DNA of 64,000 nucleotides from Lycium barbarum (taxonomy: Eukaryota; Streptophyta; Magnoliopsida; Solanales; Solanaceae). The notes below the pieces were generated by a model. It worked only from the letters and a program-made list of their open reading frames with translations. It was not told the DNA's origin and did no database searches. The position numbers and the translations under genes are program-made. Of the stretch, positions 44,101-58,117 are shown one piece after another (position 1 is the first letter of the stretch; every line of letters begins with the position of its first letter). The stretch spans positions 6,982,965 to 7,046,964 of the forward strand of contig NC_083344.1 of assembly GCF_019175385.1 (NCBI RefSeq), written 5' to 3'.

Positions 44101-45852
44101 CAGAGTGTGATCAAAGAAGTGGATAGAATATGTAGAGCATACTTATGGGGGAGCAAAGAGGATACTAGAAAGATTGCTTTAGTGGCATGGGAACAAGTCT
44201 GTTGTCCAAAAACGTTTGGGGGTCTAAATATCAAAGGAAGCAAGCTGTGGAATAAGGCATCAGCGGGGAAGCTGCTGTGGCAATTAGCAATGAAGGAAGA
44301 TATTTTATGGATAAGGTGGGTGCATGAAATCTATATGAAGAATAACGACAATATCTGGACACACATACCACAGCAGGACTCCAGCTGGTACTGGAAGAAA
44401 ATAAATGCATTAAAAGTGGACATGTATGGATGGTACTCATCTGGGAACTATGTGCTGAATCCAGGAGGGCAGTACTCAATTACTCAGAGCTATAATTCAT
44501 TATTGGGGCAGCTTACCAGGCTTGGAATCTCAGAGCTGGTGTGGACTAGAGTTGCACAGCCTAAACATAGATTTACACTGTGGTTAGCAATGCAGGATAA
44601 ACTGCTAACTAAAGAGAGACTCAAGAGATTGAATATACAGGTAGAGGAAGATTCTTGCTGTTTATGTGATAGATTGGTGGAGGAAACTCATAAACATCTA
44701 TTTGCCGAATGTGAGTGGACAAAAAGGGTCGTGTCTGCAATGGAACAATGGGCTAGCATAAACTTTCCTACTGGTCCAGTGAAGCAGACTCTAAATAGGG
44801 TGAGGAACAAGCATTGGAAACAGCTTCACAAGGAATTGATAGCAGCGTTATATGGAGCAGTGATTTATCATGTTTGGAGAGCAAGGAACTGGAAGATTTT
44901 TAAGGGAATCAATGTAGAAACAACTGGAGTAGTGGCGCAGATAAAGAGGGAATACGTAGATAGACTTGAGGTAGTTAAACGATCTAGGAAAGCTTACAAA
45001 TGTAGATGGCTGATACAGAGATTCTTGATGTAATTAGAGATCAACTGGAGGCTTTTTGCTCTTAATACCCTTCCTAGAAGGTGATTAATGAGATTGAGTT
45101 TGTTGGTTTGTTAATGGTAATTTACCTTGGTTACCAAAAAAAACAATGTTGTTGTTGTATTTAACTAGATATATAAATGAGTTGAAATAGTGAATGCGTC
45201 TGCACCTGCAGGCACATACTTGCACTAAGTGGATGTACTAGACGGTGGTAGACACAGGTGCGTTTGGTATGGCAAGTTATTTTTCAATAAAATATCTTTC
45301 ATGTGTATGCCATGCATTATTTTGGCATTTGGCTACCAGCTGAAAAACAGTTTCCATCGAAAGGAGAGAAATGACTTCCCTTACTTATAGGCGGGAGTCT
45401 TTTTCCTCAGAACTATCGTGGCTTTTAACTTCATATTACTTGCTCCAATTGACATTTAAAAAAGAGCTATTATTGGTCTCAGTATTCAAAAGTTTCGTAA
45501 CATCTCTGAATGGCTAATATCATTATTAATATTGATATTTATTTTTTAAACTAATTTTTTACTTACCAGTTAAACACACGAACATATTCCAAGAAAATAT
45601 TTTTCACTAAAACATTTTCGAGAAAATAGGAATTAGCGATGAACTTTTTCCACTAAACGGTAAAATACGTGGCTAATCCTGTTTAGCGACAAATTATCAC
45701 AAAATTATGTTTGTTACGAGTAATTTAGCGATGGGATTAAAGACGAAGTTCGTAACTAATTTCAAACCTATAAAAGAAGAGTACTACATGCCATTATTAC
45801 CAAAAGCTCCGTGGACAAGAAGTGAGAAAACAAGGAAGACGGTGAGCTCCAT
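29816..45852 (-). CDS. PAR1 (photoassimilate-responsive) family secreted protein, 3 exons
   Basis: Exon 1 45852-45801 encodes a 17-residue hydrophobic signal peptide (ATG in the context AAATATGGAG). Exon 2 39640-39308 encodes the conserved domain starting EIVCEDL with regularly spaced cysteines ([43 protein letters not shown]). Exon 3 30006-29816 continues EGVYLPAFC and ends in a Ser/Ala-rich tail with TGA 29818-29816. All four splice borders are GT-AG and phase 1, and the 576-nt spliced frame is intact (191 residues). Family members are small cell-wall/apoplast-type proteins induced by sugars; biochemical role unknown. The introns are 6160 and 9301 bp and packed with transposons, yet the coding sequence shows no damage, which suggests it is still spliced or was disrupted recently. 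Confidence 0.88.
30390..30653. mobile_element. hAT MITE, 264 bp, in PAR1 intron 2
   Basis: Ends CAGAGGCGAATCTAG and, reverse-complemented, CAGGGGCAATTTTAG, with a perfect 8-bp duplication AGTACATT at 30382-30389 and 30654-30661. No coding capacity. Confidence 0.9.
30932..31010. repeat. (TA)n microsatellite, about 40 units
   Basis: Uninterrupted AT dinucleotides immediately before the SINE. A second (TA)n at 38076-38113 follows the LINE, so the two were probably one tract before insertion. Confidence 0.95.
31011..31150 (+). mobile_element. tRNA-derived SINE with 20-A tail
   Basis: RNA polymerase III box A TGGCTCAGTGGTTAAG (31024-31039) and box B GGTTCGAGTC (31068-31077) lie 29 bases apart, followed by a tRNA-unrelated body and an A20 tail (31131-31150). 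This is the structure of Solanaceae tRNA-type SINEs. It inserted in a (TA)n tract, so its target duplication cannot be read. Confidence 0.8.
31294..32793 (+). pseudogene. LINE ORF1, gag-like (DUF4283 and zinc knuckle)
   Basis: ATG 31294 (MSAETVN) is preferred over the in-frame ATG 31120, which reads through the SINE A-tail as poly-Lys. Residues about 20-165 are Pro/Ser-rich. A DUF4283 RNA-binding-type domain follows (about 31870-32350). A CCHC knuckle [14 protein letters not shown] lies at about 32414-32455 (C-X2-C-X4-H-X4-C, complete). The frame ends at TAA 32793, but sequence in the next frame (to 33653) looks like its continuation. Confidence 0.8.
32694..33653 (+). pseudogene. LINE ORF1 C-terminal part in shifted frame
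   Basis: Open to TGA 33651-33653, overlapping the end of the previous frame. From about 32780 on it reads like linker and tail sequence of plant LINE ORF1 (basic, then acidic near the end). A single small indel between about 32740 and 32790 would fuse it to the DUF4283 part. The alternative is two separate proteins; the fusion is favoured because no start signal is evident. Confidence 0.5.
33696..37883 (+). pseudogene. LINE ORF2: endonuclease-reverse transcriptase-RNase H, 3 stops
   Basis: One frame throughout. APE-type endonuclease: SWNVRG, LQEP, GDFN and SDHAP catalytic motifs (33720-34370). Reverse transcriptase with [23 protein letters not shown] and intact YADD (about 35757). zf-RVT with a WRAAHNR-type motif (about 36800-37000). 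RNase H with all four acidic residues visible (VNSDGS, AEAHAL, GETDS, QVADKL; about 37378-37710). In-frame stops are TAG 34476, TAG 36774 and TAA 36999. There is no frameshift in 4.19 kb, so decay is by point mutations only. Confidence 0.88.
38076..38113. repeat. (TA)n microsatellite after LINE poly(A)
   Basis: About 19 TA units directly following the LINE tail; probably the other half of the tract at 30932-31010. Confidence 0.9.
39308..39640 (-). CDS. PAR1 gene exon 2 (conserved cysteine-rich domain)
   Basis: 333 nt, preceded by the acceptor TTTGAAAATGCAG and followed by the donor GAAG|GTAATT. The longer open frame 39752-39258 is this exon plus readthrough into both introns. The cysteine pattern and the [14 protein letters not shown] segment are the family signature. 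Confidence 0.88.
40140..41650 (+). pseudogene. LINE ORF1, gag-like, frameshifted at the zinc knuckle
   Basis: ATG 40140 lies 70 bases inside the element. A DUF4283-type domain spans about 40600-41080. The knuckle starts CNYCHKYGH, but the last Cys is replaced because a base was lost near 41165-41170; the other frame then carries RKKRAPIQ... on to 41650, with a TAA near 41273 and a TGA near 41318. The last 106 codons (41332-41652) are Ala/Val- then Gly/Thr-rich. Confidence 0.75.
41645..45033 (+). pseudogene. LINE ORF2: endonuclease-reverse transcriptase, catalytic Asp changed
   Basis: ATG 41645 begins [13 protein letters not shown], the plant L1 endonuclease start. A one-base deletion in the 'gattta' string (42064-42069) breaks the conserved GDFN motif; from there 42070-45033 is open without a stop. 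Reverse transcriptase motifs: [24 protein letters not shown], then FADN where active enzymes have FADD, a D-to-N change at 43720-43722 that removes a metal-binding aspartate. zf-RVT follows (about 44540-44710, CCLC...H). No RNase H. Confidence 0.88.
45801..45852 (-). CDS. PAR1 gene exon 1 (signal peptide)
   Basis: 52 nt: [17 protein letters not shown] plus the first base of Gly, then GTAATAAT donor at 45800. Too short to be seen as a gene on its own, but it supplies exactly the signal peptide and phase missing from exon 2. A TATATAA motif lies about 95 bases upstream (45948-45954). Confidence 0.82.
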
Positions 45853-45947
45853 ATTTAGTAAAGAAAAGGCTGTTTTTTTCTTAGGGAAAGTATACACAAT
45901 GCAAGAGGAGAAATTGTAGATGAGATATATGGAATAGAAAGGGGTGT

Positions 45948-45954
45948 TTATATA
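45948..45954 (-). promoter_or_regulatory. TATA box of PAR1 gene
   Basis: Minus strand TATATAA, 96 bases before the ATG, giving a 5' UTR of roughly 65 bases. No other candidate lies within 150 bases. Confidence 0.55.
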
Positions 45955-46046
45955 GGCAAAATTTAGATGAGTCCAATAAGAAATGCCACTCAGCCAGTAA
46001 AAGGTTCTCGAAGCTATTGTAAATTTCAATATAGATATAAGTCATA

Positions 46047-46275
46047 CTCCCTCCGTTTCAAATTAAGTGTCGCTTAGCTCATTTCACACTAATTAAGAAA
46101 AACATTAAATAAAATGTATAGTTTACTAAGTTACCCCTTATTTATTAGATGTTTCTTGAGAATTGAACACTATTAAGAAGTAGTTCTTTAATATGAGAAT
46201 ATAGTTGGAAACAATTATTATATTTTGTCTTACATTTTGTCTTAAACTATTAAAGCGAACACTTATTTTGGGAGA
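46047..46275. mobile_element. Stowaway MITE, 3' terminus eroded
   Basis: Begins CTCCCTCCGTTTCAAATTAAGTG after a TA (46045-46046). The expected inverse end is recognisable as 'aagcgaacacttattttggga' near 46252-46273, but the final cggagggag is missing. It lies 195 bases upstream of the PAR1 start codon, in its promoter region. Confidence 0.7.
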
Positions 46276-47262
46276 AAATTTTTTGCTAAAGCAAATCATT
46301 AGACCTTGGAATTTGGAAATGTGGAAGGGATTTTTCCACTACTTTTCTGCCGAATTGAGACCTTTTATTGTTCTTATTTGTTACGTACTTGCTCAAATAT
46401 AGAGCCTGCAGACTGGCAATTTGGATTTGTTATTTTCATTTGTTTCAATGAGGACAATTTAGCGGAAATCCCAATTGCCATTGTCTTTCTTTTATTATTT
46501 GTATAGTTATTTATTAACTGTGGCACTAAAATTTGGAATCTCATTTTCTATTTTTCTTGAAGAATCAAGCCCTATGGGATTGCTCATTAACCCAGTTAAT
46601 TTTGACATAGAAATCAAAGTCACTAGTTGTAGCTTGTACGCATGTGCATTCAATATGATTATTCAGTCAATGAATTACAAACGCAAATTGGTTAACATGG
46701 ACTAAATAAATCATTTGTATTAGTTCTGATCTATTCAAATATTTTATATTCAGATGATCTATTGTATATAATCTAGTTTTACTAAAATTTTTTTTGTTTC
46801 CCGCCAGTATCCAGTTACCCGTTTTGGGATTGATTAATCCGCATTTATGATGGAAAGTTTCACTTTGAGGTAAACCGCTACCTATCAAAGATGATTTCAT
46901 TCTCAAAGATCGAATTCGAATTCATGCCGGGAAGTTTCGTGGTTGCTTGGAGCGTTTAAAGGATTGATAGCCAACTTGAAAGCTGAGAATTTAGTAAAGT
47001 AATTCTTTAAAAGCTTTAAGCAATCATGACACAATTTGAAAGAATGTTTCTAATCTAAATGCTACCTATATATAAATTTGTCTCTATTAATAATGATCAA
47101 ACTCATATTACAGATGGGTAAACCTTCAGAATATCTATTTGCAAACAAGAGTAGTAGATATCAAATAACACGGCCAATTGACAAACAAACAAAAACAAGA
47201 AAAAAAAAACTTTAAAAAGATAAAAATGATTGTATCTGTATCCAACGTCATAGGGATTTACC
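46276..47262. other. Intergenic, no gene seen
   Basis: AT-rich, with only short open frames lacking any family features. Confidence 0.5.
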
Positions 47263-47385
47263 TAAGCCTGTTAACCGGTTTGAACCAGACCGGATCGGTA
47301 ACCGGTTAACAAACCGGACGGTTTCCGGTTAAAAAACCAGAACCGATCAGATTCAAACACGTCCAAAACCTCTTTTTTTTTGTAT

Positions 47386-47387
<2 letters not shown>

Positions 47388-47456
<69 letters not shown>
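47388..47456. repeat. (TA)n microsatellite, about 34 units
   Basis: Uninterrupted TA dinucleotides inside the 5'-subterminal region of the hAT transposon, downstream of the transposase. Confidence 0.95.
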
Positions 47457-47459
<3 letters not shown>

Positions 47460-47751
47460 AGTTATATGTATACTATATATTATAAGTATATTCTTAGTAT
47501 ATTTTAGTTATTTTTCAAGTATATAACTTTCTAGTTTTTAATTTAAGTAGATGTATATTATAAGTATATTCTTAGTATATTTTAGGTATATTCCTAACTT
47601 AATATAAGTAAAATATGAACACAAATAAATAGAAGAAAGCTCAATGAGCTATATATTTTATTCATTCTTCGATAACATTTATTTGCAAGTTGTAGTTGTT
47701 TTCAACTTGCAAATAATACATGAGTTGCAAAGAAATAGTAGAATAATAAAA

Positions 47752-50019
47752 TCACCAATTCTCAATCATTTGGTTAATTTCCCCCATATCATATTCGGCC
47801 ATGGAGATATCTTCAAAGTCTTCCATTTGGTCCGGTCCGCTTGCTATCAAATCTTCAATATCTTCCTCTTCGCCTTCCTCCGCTTCTAAATTTTGGTTGC
47901 GTCGCTCCGATCTAATCCAATCGTGAATGCACACTAGTACTTGCAAGCTAAAGCCGAATAATGAGTGTCTATGGTCTCCAATTTGTTGTCTTCCTTGGCT
48001 AAATGCACTCTTCGAAGCCACGGTTGATACTTGAACCGTAAGGATATCTCGAGCCATTCTTGAGAGTATCGAATGACTTGCCTTGTATTTCTTCCACCAT
48101 GCTAAGACGTCCAACTCATCTAGTTCCTTGATATCCACATTCGGCTGCATCAAATAAAAGTGATATTCATCAAAGTTTGCATTACAAGAAGGAGTTGGAT
48201 GTGAATGTAAAACTTTTAAACCCGACAAGCCCTTTTTGCTACTTTGAGAAGTAGTAAGGCGTGGAGCAACAAGTGTAGCATGTTCTTCCAAATTAGAATA
48301 ATGAGTAAAAAAATTTCTAAACTCTTCATCAATAGCGAGTTCGGCTTCAGCTAAAGATGGTTGAATTCCCTCTTCAATTTCTAAAAATGTATAAATTTGA
48401 CCAACCAATGCTTTAGTATAAGACACTTTTAAACAAGGATTTAAAAGAGAACCCAATATAAATAAAGTTGGGATGGGAAAAAAATGCTTCTTAAATTTTG
48501 TTGTCATGTCAAAAATAGCCGCTTGGTAACTGGGTTTATATTTATACTCTTGTAAAACTCTAGCTATTTCCGCTAAGTAGGCTAAAATTTCGATTACCTT
48601 GGGATAGAATTGTTTAGAAAAAACAAGAGTTGCATTATAAAAAAAATTCTAAGAGTTCAACACATTCCTTAACATCTTTCCAATGCGTAAAATTTAACCA
48701 ATCATCATTATTAATATTATATTTGTTGTGAACGTGTTGTATGAGAATCCTATACTCATATGCTTGTTATAGCATAATGTAAGTGTAGTTACACCTAGTC
48801 TCAATTTCTACTTGAATTTTTCTAGGTCTAAGGTTATTTTTCACACAACAATTCTTAAAACCTCTAAGTCTTCCCCTATTAGCATTACAAAAAAAAAAAA
48901 AAAAAAAAACGCAACCGCATCTCTAATTTTTTTAATAGAATCGTCAAAACACACAAGACCATCTTTAACAATTAAGTTTAAAATGTGACAACTATATCTT
49001 ACATGAAAAATATTTTTTAGCGAAGGGTTTAATTCTCTTTTTAATAGACCAATCGCCTTTGTATTATTAGAAGCATTATCTAAAGCAATACAAAGTGTTT
49101 TTCTAGAATTGTTAAAAAATCTCATAATAGTAGACACTGAATCCGCTAAAAGATTTCCATCGTGACGACCTTTTCCTTCATCATATAAAAAAGATATAAT
49201 TCGTTTTTGCATAACTCAATTGTCATCAACCCAATGACATGTAATAGTAAAAAAATCTTATTAAGACTAAGACCCAAATCAGCGGTAAGAGAAACATTAC
49301 AATTTAAAGAATTAAATACATGGCACAAATAAAATCTATATTTTTTATACAAATCTATAACATCCGCTCTACAAGTACTTCTAGGAATACCCTCAAATAA
49401 CGGATTATAACAACGTTGAATGTAAGTAACAAACCCCAAACTCGAAGGAAAGGAAAATGGTAAACAATCATAAGTTACCATTTTAGCTATTTCTACACGT
49501 TCTTTTTTCTTGTCATACTTAAAAATTTTACCGGTTCGTGGGTCTATCGTCATTTGAATAACCCACATTTGAACCCGCTTGCTCTCCCCAAACACCCATA
49601 TGTTTCTTTCTCATATGACCATTTAGTGTACCCGTTCCACCATCCTTACTAGTTTCTTGCTTAAAAGTAAATATTTGTCCACATAGGGTACATTTAGTTG
49701 TTTGGCTTTCCTTATCCTTAGTCATAAATTTTCAAATTTTAGCGGTTGACTTACGAGTTCTAGGCGGTTTGTCTTGTGTATGTGATTGTGCAGGACATGT
49801 ATCTCCTATGGGATTTTCGGGGGCTTGTGTTTCATCATCATCATCAATTTCATTAAAAGTGTCGGTATAATGTTGTTGCATTGCCTCATGACCTAAAAGT
49901 GGATTATTTCCACCAACATCAATACCTAAATTAGGTGTTTCTTCCACAAATGTTTCTTTATTAAGCCCTCCCCTAACAATACCACTACTACCGGCACCAC
50001 GTTTAAATCTCTTCGTCAT
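47752..50019 (-). pseudogene. hAT transposase (BED finger, dimerisation domain), decayed
   Basis: N-terminal acidic/NLS-type region 50019-49735; TGA at 49732-49734 where the frame otherwise continues. BED zinc finger 49725-49600 (C-X2-C ... H-X4-H: CTLC, HMRKKH). Then a transposase body in pieces: 49595-49260, 49212-48900 (contains DNASNN and YSCHILNLIV of the hAT core), a low-A/T run (poly-A 48890-48910), a stop-riddled stretch 48840-48510, and an intact C-terminal dimerisation domain 48507-47752 (DVLAWWKKYKASHSILSRMA ... STVASKSAFSQGR). At least three frame changes and several stops. Native length would be about 750 residues. Confidence 0.88.
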
Positions 50020-50370
50020 TATTAAATAGAATTAATTTAAATCACACTCAAATAAAACACAAGAAAATAAATTGCAACAAATTAAATTGTGTAAATTAAA
50101 TTGTGAAAAATAAAGATAGAGTTGGAACGAAGGTACCAAATTGCCGGACTAATTTCCAACAAAGTGAAGGCGGCTAGAATTGCAAATCCACCAAAGCTAC
50201 TTTAGATTATTGCAAAATTAATAATTGAAACTATGATAAGACTTTATAATATTTATTTGAGAGAAATTTAAAGTGGCTAATTGTTGCAAAATAACTATAA
50301 CTGAGAGATTGAGATTTGAAAGAAAGAGAAGAGTGAATTGGTGTGAATTAAAATAAAAATGGAGAGGAAT

Positions 50371-50377
50371 TTATATA
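50371..50377 (-). promoter_or_regulatory. TATA-like element upstream of hAT transposase
   Basis: Minus strand TATATAA about 350 bases before the transposase ATG and inside the transposon; plausible promoter, no other support. Confidence 0.35.
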
Positions 50378-51000
50378 GGAGTGGGAGATGGATTAAAGTG
50401 TTGAAAAAAGGTTTGGGGGGGTTAGGGGGGCAAAATATAAGTTTGGGACCGTTTGGCAACGGCCATTTTTGCACATGGACCGTTGGCCAACGGTCCAACA
50501 GAGCAACCCAACGGCTCTATTTAAAAAACAAAATTAATTCCACTAATTTTACCAATTTAAGCGGTCAAGTTCCAGTTTTACTGATTTAACCGGTTCCAGT
50601 TCCAAAAAAATTAAAACCGGACCGGTATATAATAAACAGTTAACCGGTTCGGGTTCCGATTTTACCGGTCCGGTTACCGGTTTGAACCGGTTAACCCGAA
50701 CCAATTGACGGGTTTAGATTTACGACGGTAATCATAAGCTCAAAGTCATTATATACTGGACATTACGCAAGTATTAAAGAGTATATATCAACTACAACAT
50801 GCTTTCTCATCAATCAATCGCAGATATCGTAGCAAAAGCTACAAAATATTCAATTTGCAATTAAAGGATAGTGACAAGTTCAACAAAATTACAGGTTAGT
50901 CGCTTTCAGTCGCTTTCTCTTCACTACTAAATGTTCATCCACAGTTGAAAGGAACTATTGCTTATAATATATAAGATAATGATTTCCCGGCATCAGCACA

Positions 51001-55105
<4,105 letters not shown>

Positions 55106-55216
55106 TTTTACGCGATTTGGGTTTTTCGTTTATGGGAGTAGAGAGGGAAGTTGAATGGATTTTTTGAGGGATTTGTTGTGTTGAGAAATGAAAGGGGAAA
55201 TGAGAGAAATGGGGGT

Positions 55217-55224
55217 TTATATAA
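55217..55224 (-). promoter_or_regulatory. TATA box of beta-tubulin gene
   Basis: Minus strand TTATATAA about 112 bases before the ATG, implying a 5' UTR near 80 bases. Confidence 0.6.
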
Positions 55225-55406
55225 GAGGGGAGAATTTGAAATTTTGAAATGTTGTTGAGTGGTGGGAAAATGTAGGTCCGGACAAGTGGATGGGTGCTAG
55301 AAATTTGAGGTAAGCGGTACATATTCTACGCTTTATTTTGTGATATGAGTGAAAATAATTCTTTTTTTATGTGATGATGTATGTTTTAAATTCAATTTGT
55401 AACTTA

Positions 55407-56107
55407 GTAGACGTTTGGTCATGCGATGTGAAATCGTGATTTCATATTTTAATTTCAAATCAACATGTATTTATGAAATTTGCACAAAATTTTAATTTCA
55501 ACTTCATATAATGATTTCAAATCCAAAAATTTTCGAAAGGCATAATTTGGGATTCCAAATCATGATTTCAAATTTTGTTTAATGTAAAATTTGAACCATA
55601 AGTTTATATTTTGTACAAAAAAATTCACAAGTTGGTAGATATGTTTACCGACCATTTATGTCAAATATTTAAACAAAAAATGCAAGTTGGTGCATATTTA
55701 TAACAAATTTACCAACTAAATTTACTTAGACCAACCTTTATTTATGTTCGTGTGTTGTCCATACCATGTGGGATGATTGTATTAAAGAGTAGTTATATTA
55801 CAACTCATGTTCAATTTTTCTTTTTATTAAGCTAAAGTTCGATTAGTAGATGTTATATTGTTTTTTTAAGAAAGGTCTTATAGCATCGTATTAATTTTGT
55901 TATGAACTATGATTTGCTCATTTGGTAAGATTGTATAAGAATTGGAGAAGTTTTAATAGTTTTCACAACTTGTGGGTTTTATATTTATGAGAAAACATAC
56001 AACTTGAGAAATCTAAATTGCATGTCCAAACAAAACTTGAACTTCAAATCATCCTGATTCAGATCATTGATTTTATATCATGATTTTAAATCATCTCCAA
56101 ACGGGCC
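55407..56107. mobile_element. PIF/Harbinger-like non-autonomous element, 701 bp
   Basis: Flanked by TTA at 55404-55406 and 56108-56110. Ends are GTAGACGTTTGGTCATG and, reverse-complemented, GGCCCGTTTGGAGATG, then related 'gtgatttcaaatc' runs inside each end. No coding capacity. A degenerate relative occupies 28920-29530. Confidence 0.65.
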
Positions 56108-56889
56108 TTAAGTGTATTTTAAGTTTAAATTTTATATTGAACACAATATACCCGATGTATTTCCACAAGTGGTCCAGGGAGGAGAGTGTGTACGTAGTCT
56201 TACCCTATCTTGTGAAAATAGAGAGTTTCTGAAAGACCATCGTCTAAAATAAAACAGTTTAAAACAAATTTGAAAAGAAAATACCGTAATGGATAATAGA
56301 ACAATATCAACAACAAATAATACAATAGCCGAAAGTAAAAGAAATAAGATATGCTAATAATAAATTGAAGAATAATATAACAGGAGAGTGATACTAAAGC
56401 AATTAAATTTAATATTGAAATGCAAAAATAAACCAGTACGAGTATATTTTTTTCTTTTAGCTGTCCAAATTAAATTTGATGCTTGATATTTAATTTATAA
56501 ACGTTTGGACTTTGGAGTTAATTTAGTTGTTATATTTTAATGCATTTATTTTCTTATTTAGCTTATTATTCTTCAACCAAGATTATTTCTTCGTGTATAA
56601 TCTTGATTATGAATTATTATAGTACTAATTGCTCTACTTGTGTTTACTAGACTTTATGCTAGTCCTCTTCTTCCTCCTTTTTGCCTTTTGTTATTTCTTT
56701 TTCCTTCTATAACCCTTTTCTTTTTAAAAATATTTCAACCAAACACAAAACAGAATGAAATGAAATCACACTTTATAATCAATTATCTTTTCTATTTCTA
56801 TAAAAATTAAAAACTTATGTACTTTGATACTCATTTTAACATCACTAAATTCTACTCATAACAAACCTTTCAAATATGTTAATTTTTAT
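56108..56889. other. Intergenic, no gene seen
   Basis: AT-rich sequence with pyrimidine-rich patches near 56660-56740. No supported feature. Confidence 0.5.
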
Positions 56890-57472
56890 CATAAAAGTTG
56901 AGGTATAGGGGTGTAATTTCAAAGTATAGGTAATACAAAGTCCATTGAGAAACTTTCCTTTAGCTTGAAGGAAGCTAAAAATATAAAATCAGACTCATCT
57001 TAAGCAGTTTAAAGAATAAGAATTTATTCTTTTATGCATCTAATAAATTACATCAGTTACTCCCTTCGGTTCACACTATAGAATGTCTTTTATTTATTAG
57101 TTTGGGTACACTCCTTAAGAAATTACTCGTCCTTAGAAAGTGAAAGATTTTTTCACTAAATCGGATAGTTCTTGGTTATGTAAAAGCTGAGGTACAGGGG
57201 TTTAGTTCCAAAGTATAGGTAATACAAAGTCCATTGAGAAACTTTCCCTTAGCTTGAAGGAAGGTAAAAATATAAAATCACACTCATCTTAAGCAGTTTA
57301 AAGAATAAGAATTGATTCTTTTATTCATCTAATAAATTACATCACTTACTCCCTTAGGTTCACACTATAGAGTGTCTTTTATTCATTAGTTTGGGTACAC
57401 TCCTTAAGAAATTACTCGTCCTTAGAAAGTGAAAGATCTTTTCACTAAATCAAATAGTTCTTGGTTATGTAA
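56890..57472. repeat. Tandem duplication, two units of about 289 bp
   Basis: Unit 1 (about 56890-57178) and unit 2 (about 57179-57472) share nearly the whole sequence, for example aaagtataggtaatacaaag at 56921 and 57210 and gggtacactccttaagaaat in both. Differences are scattered substitutions only. Confidence 0.9.
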
Positions 57473-57837
57473 AAATTTACCTATCTGAATAAGGGAAAAT
57501 TTGAAAGAAAATAATAACTAATACTTTCTTGATTATGTAAATAATTATTTATTTTGGACTAAATATAAAAGTTAAAAACATTATATTACCAAAGGGAGTA
57601 TTAATTTTAATGAGGAAACGTGAAGTTATGAGTTTAAGATAATTAATTCGTTTTTTTCAAATAACAAAATTTGGAGTGCAAAATATATTTACTTTATATA
57701 TCTTAAAAGATGAAATGAAATTTATTAGACTACTATTTTTAGATAAATATGTGAAACTGAAAAGAAAACTTTTTTTTTTATGATAAAGAGTTTCATGGAT
57801 TCACATCACGTACATTTATTTCTTGACTGAAGTGGTG

Positions 57838-58117
57838 AAAACACTCCTAAACTTGACACGTTTTCGTACTTTAGTCCCCGAACTATTGACTCTCTTAAAA
57901 ACATCCTTAATCTTGGCCAACTCAATTTAAATTCACCCCAATGTTCGGACACCTCAGCAACGTGAACCCACGCACTGTCTACTTGGCATTTTCTTGCTGT
58001 GCCATGTGGCAACATGGGGTGAATTTAAATTCAGTTTGCCAATATTAAGGGTGTTTTTAAGTGGGACAATAGTTTGGGGACTAAAGTAATAATTCATGCC
58101 GAGTTTAGGGGTGTTTT
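57838..58117. mobile_element. Foldback MITE, about 280 bp
   Basis: Long imperfect inverted repeats: AAAACACTCCTAAACTTG at the left and, reverse-complemented, AAAACACCCCTAAACTCG at the right, followed inside by ctttagtcccc(g/a)aactattg on both arms and a central gtgaatttaaatt palindrome. Flanks show no clear target duplication, so the superfamily (Mutator-like or other) is open. Confidence 0.7.

Larger units (their letters stand above)
40070..45141 (+). mobile_element. Full-length L1-type LINE without RNase H, 5.07 kb
   Basis: Flanked by a 19-bp target duplication AACAATGTTGTTGTTGTAT at 40051-40069 and 45142-45160, with an A-run just before the right copy. ORF1 and ORF2 are on the plus strand, opposite to the PAR1 gene whose intron 1 it occupies. 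Both ORFs are damaged. Confidence 0.92.
47263..50716 (-). mobile_element. Full-size hAT transposon (Ac/Tam3-like), 3.45 kb
   Basis: Ends TAAGCCTGTTAACCGG and, reverse-complemented, TAAACCCGTCAATTGG. Flanks gatttacc (47255-47262) and gatttacg (50717-50724) match at 7 of 8. Both subterminal regions are dense in ACCGGTT-type motifs (47268-47340 and 50575-50700), the arrangement used by hAT transposases for binding. It encodes a decayed transposase on the minus strand and contains a (TA)n tract at 47388-47456. Confidence 0.85.

Noticed and set aside
18415..47456. (TA)n tracts as origins or matrix-attachment sites
   Set aside because: Nothing beyond base composition supports a function; annotated only as microsatellites.
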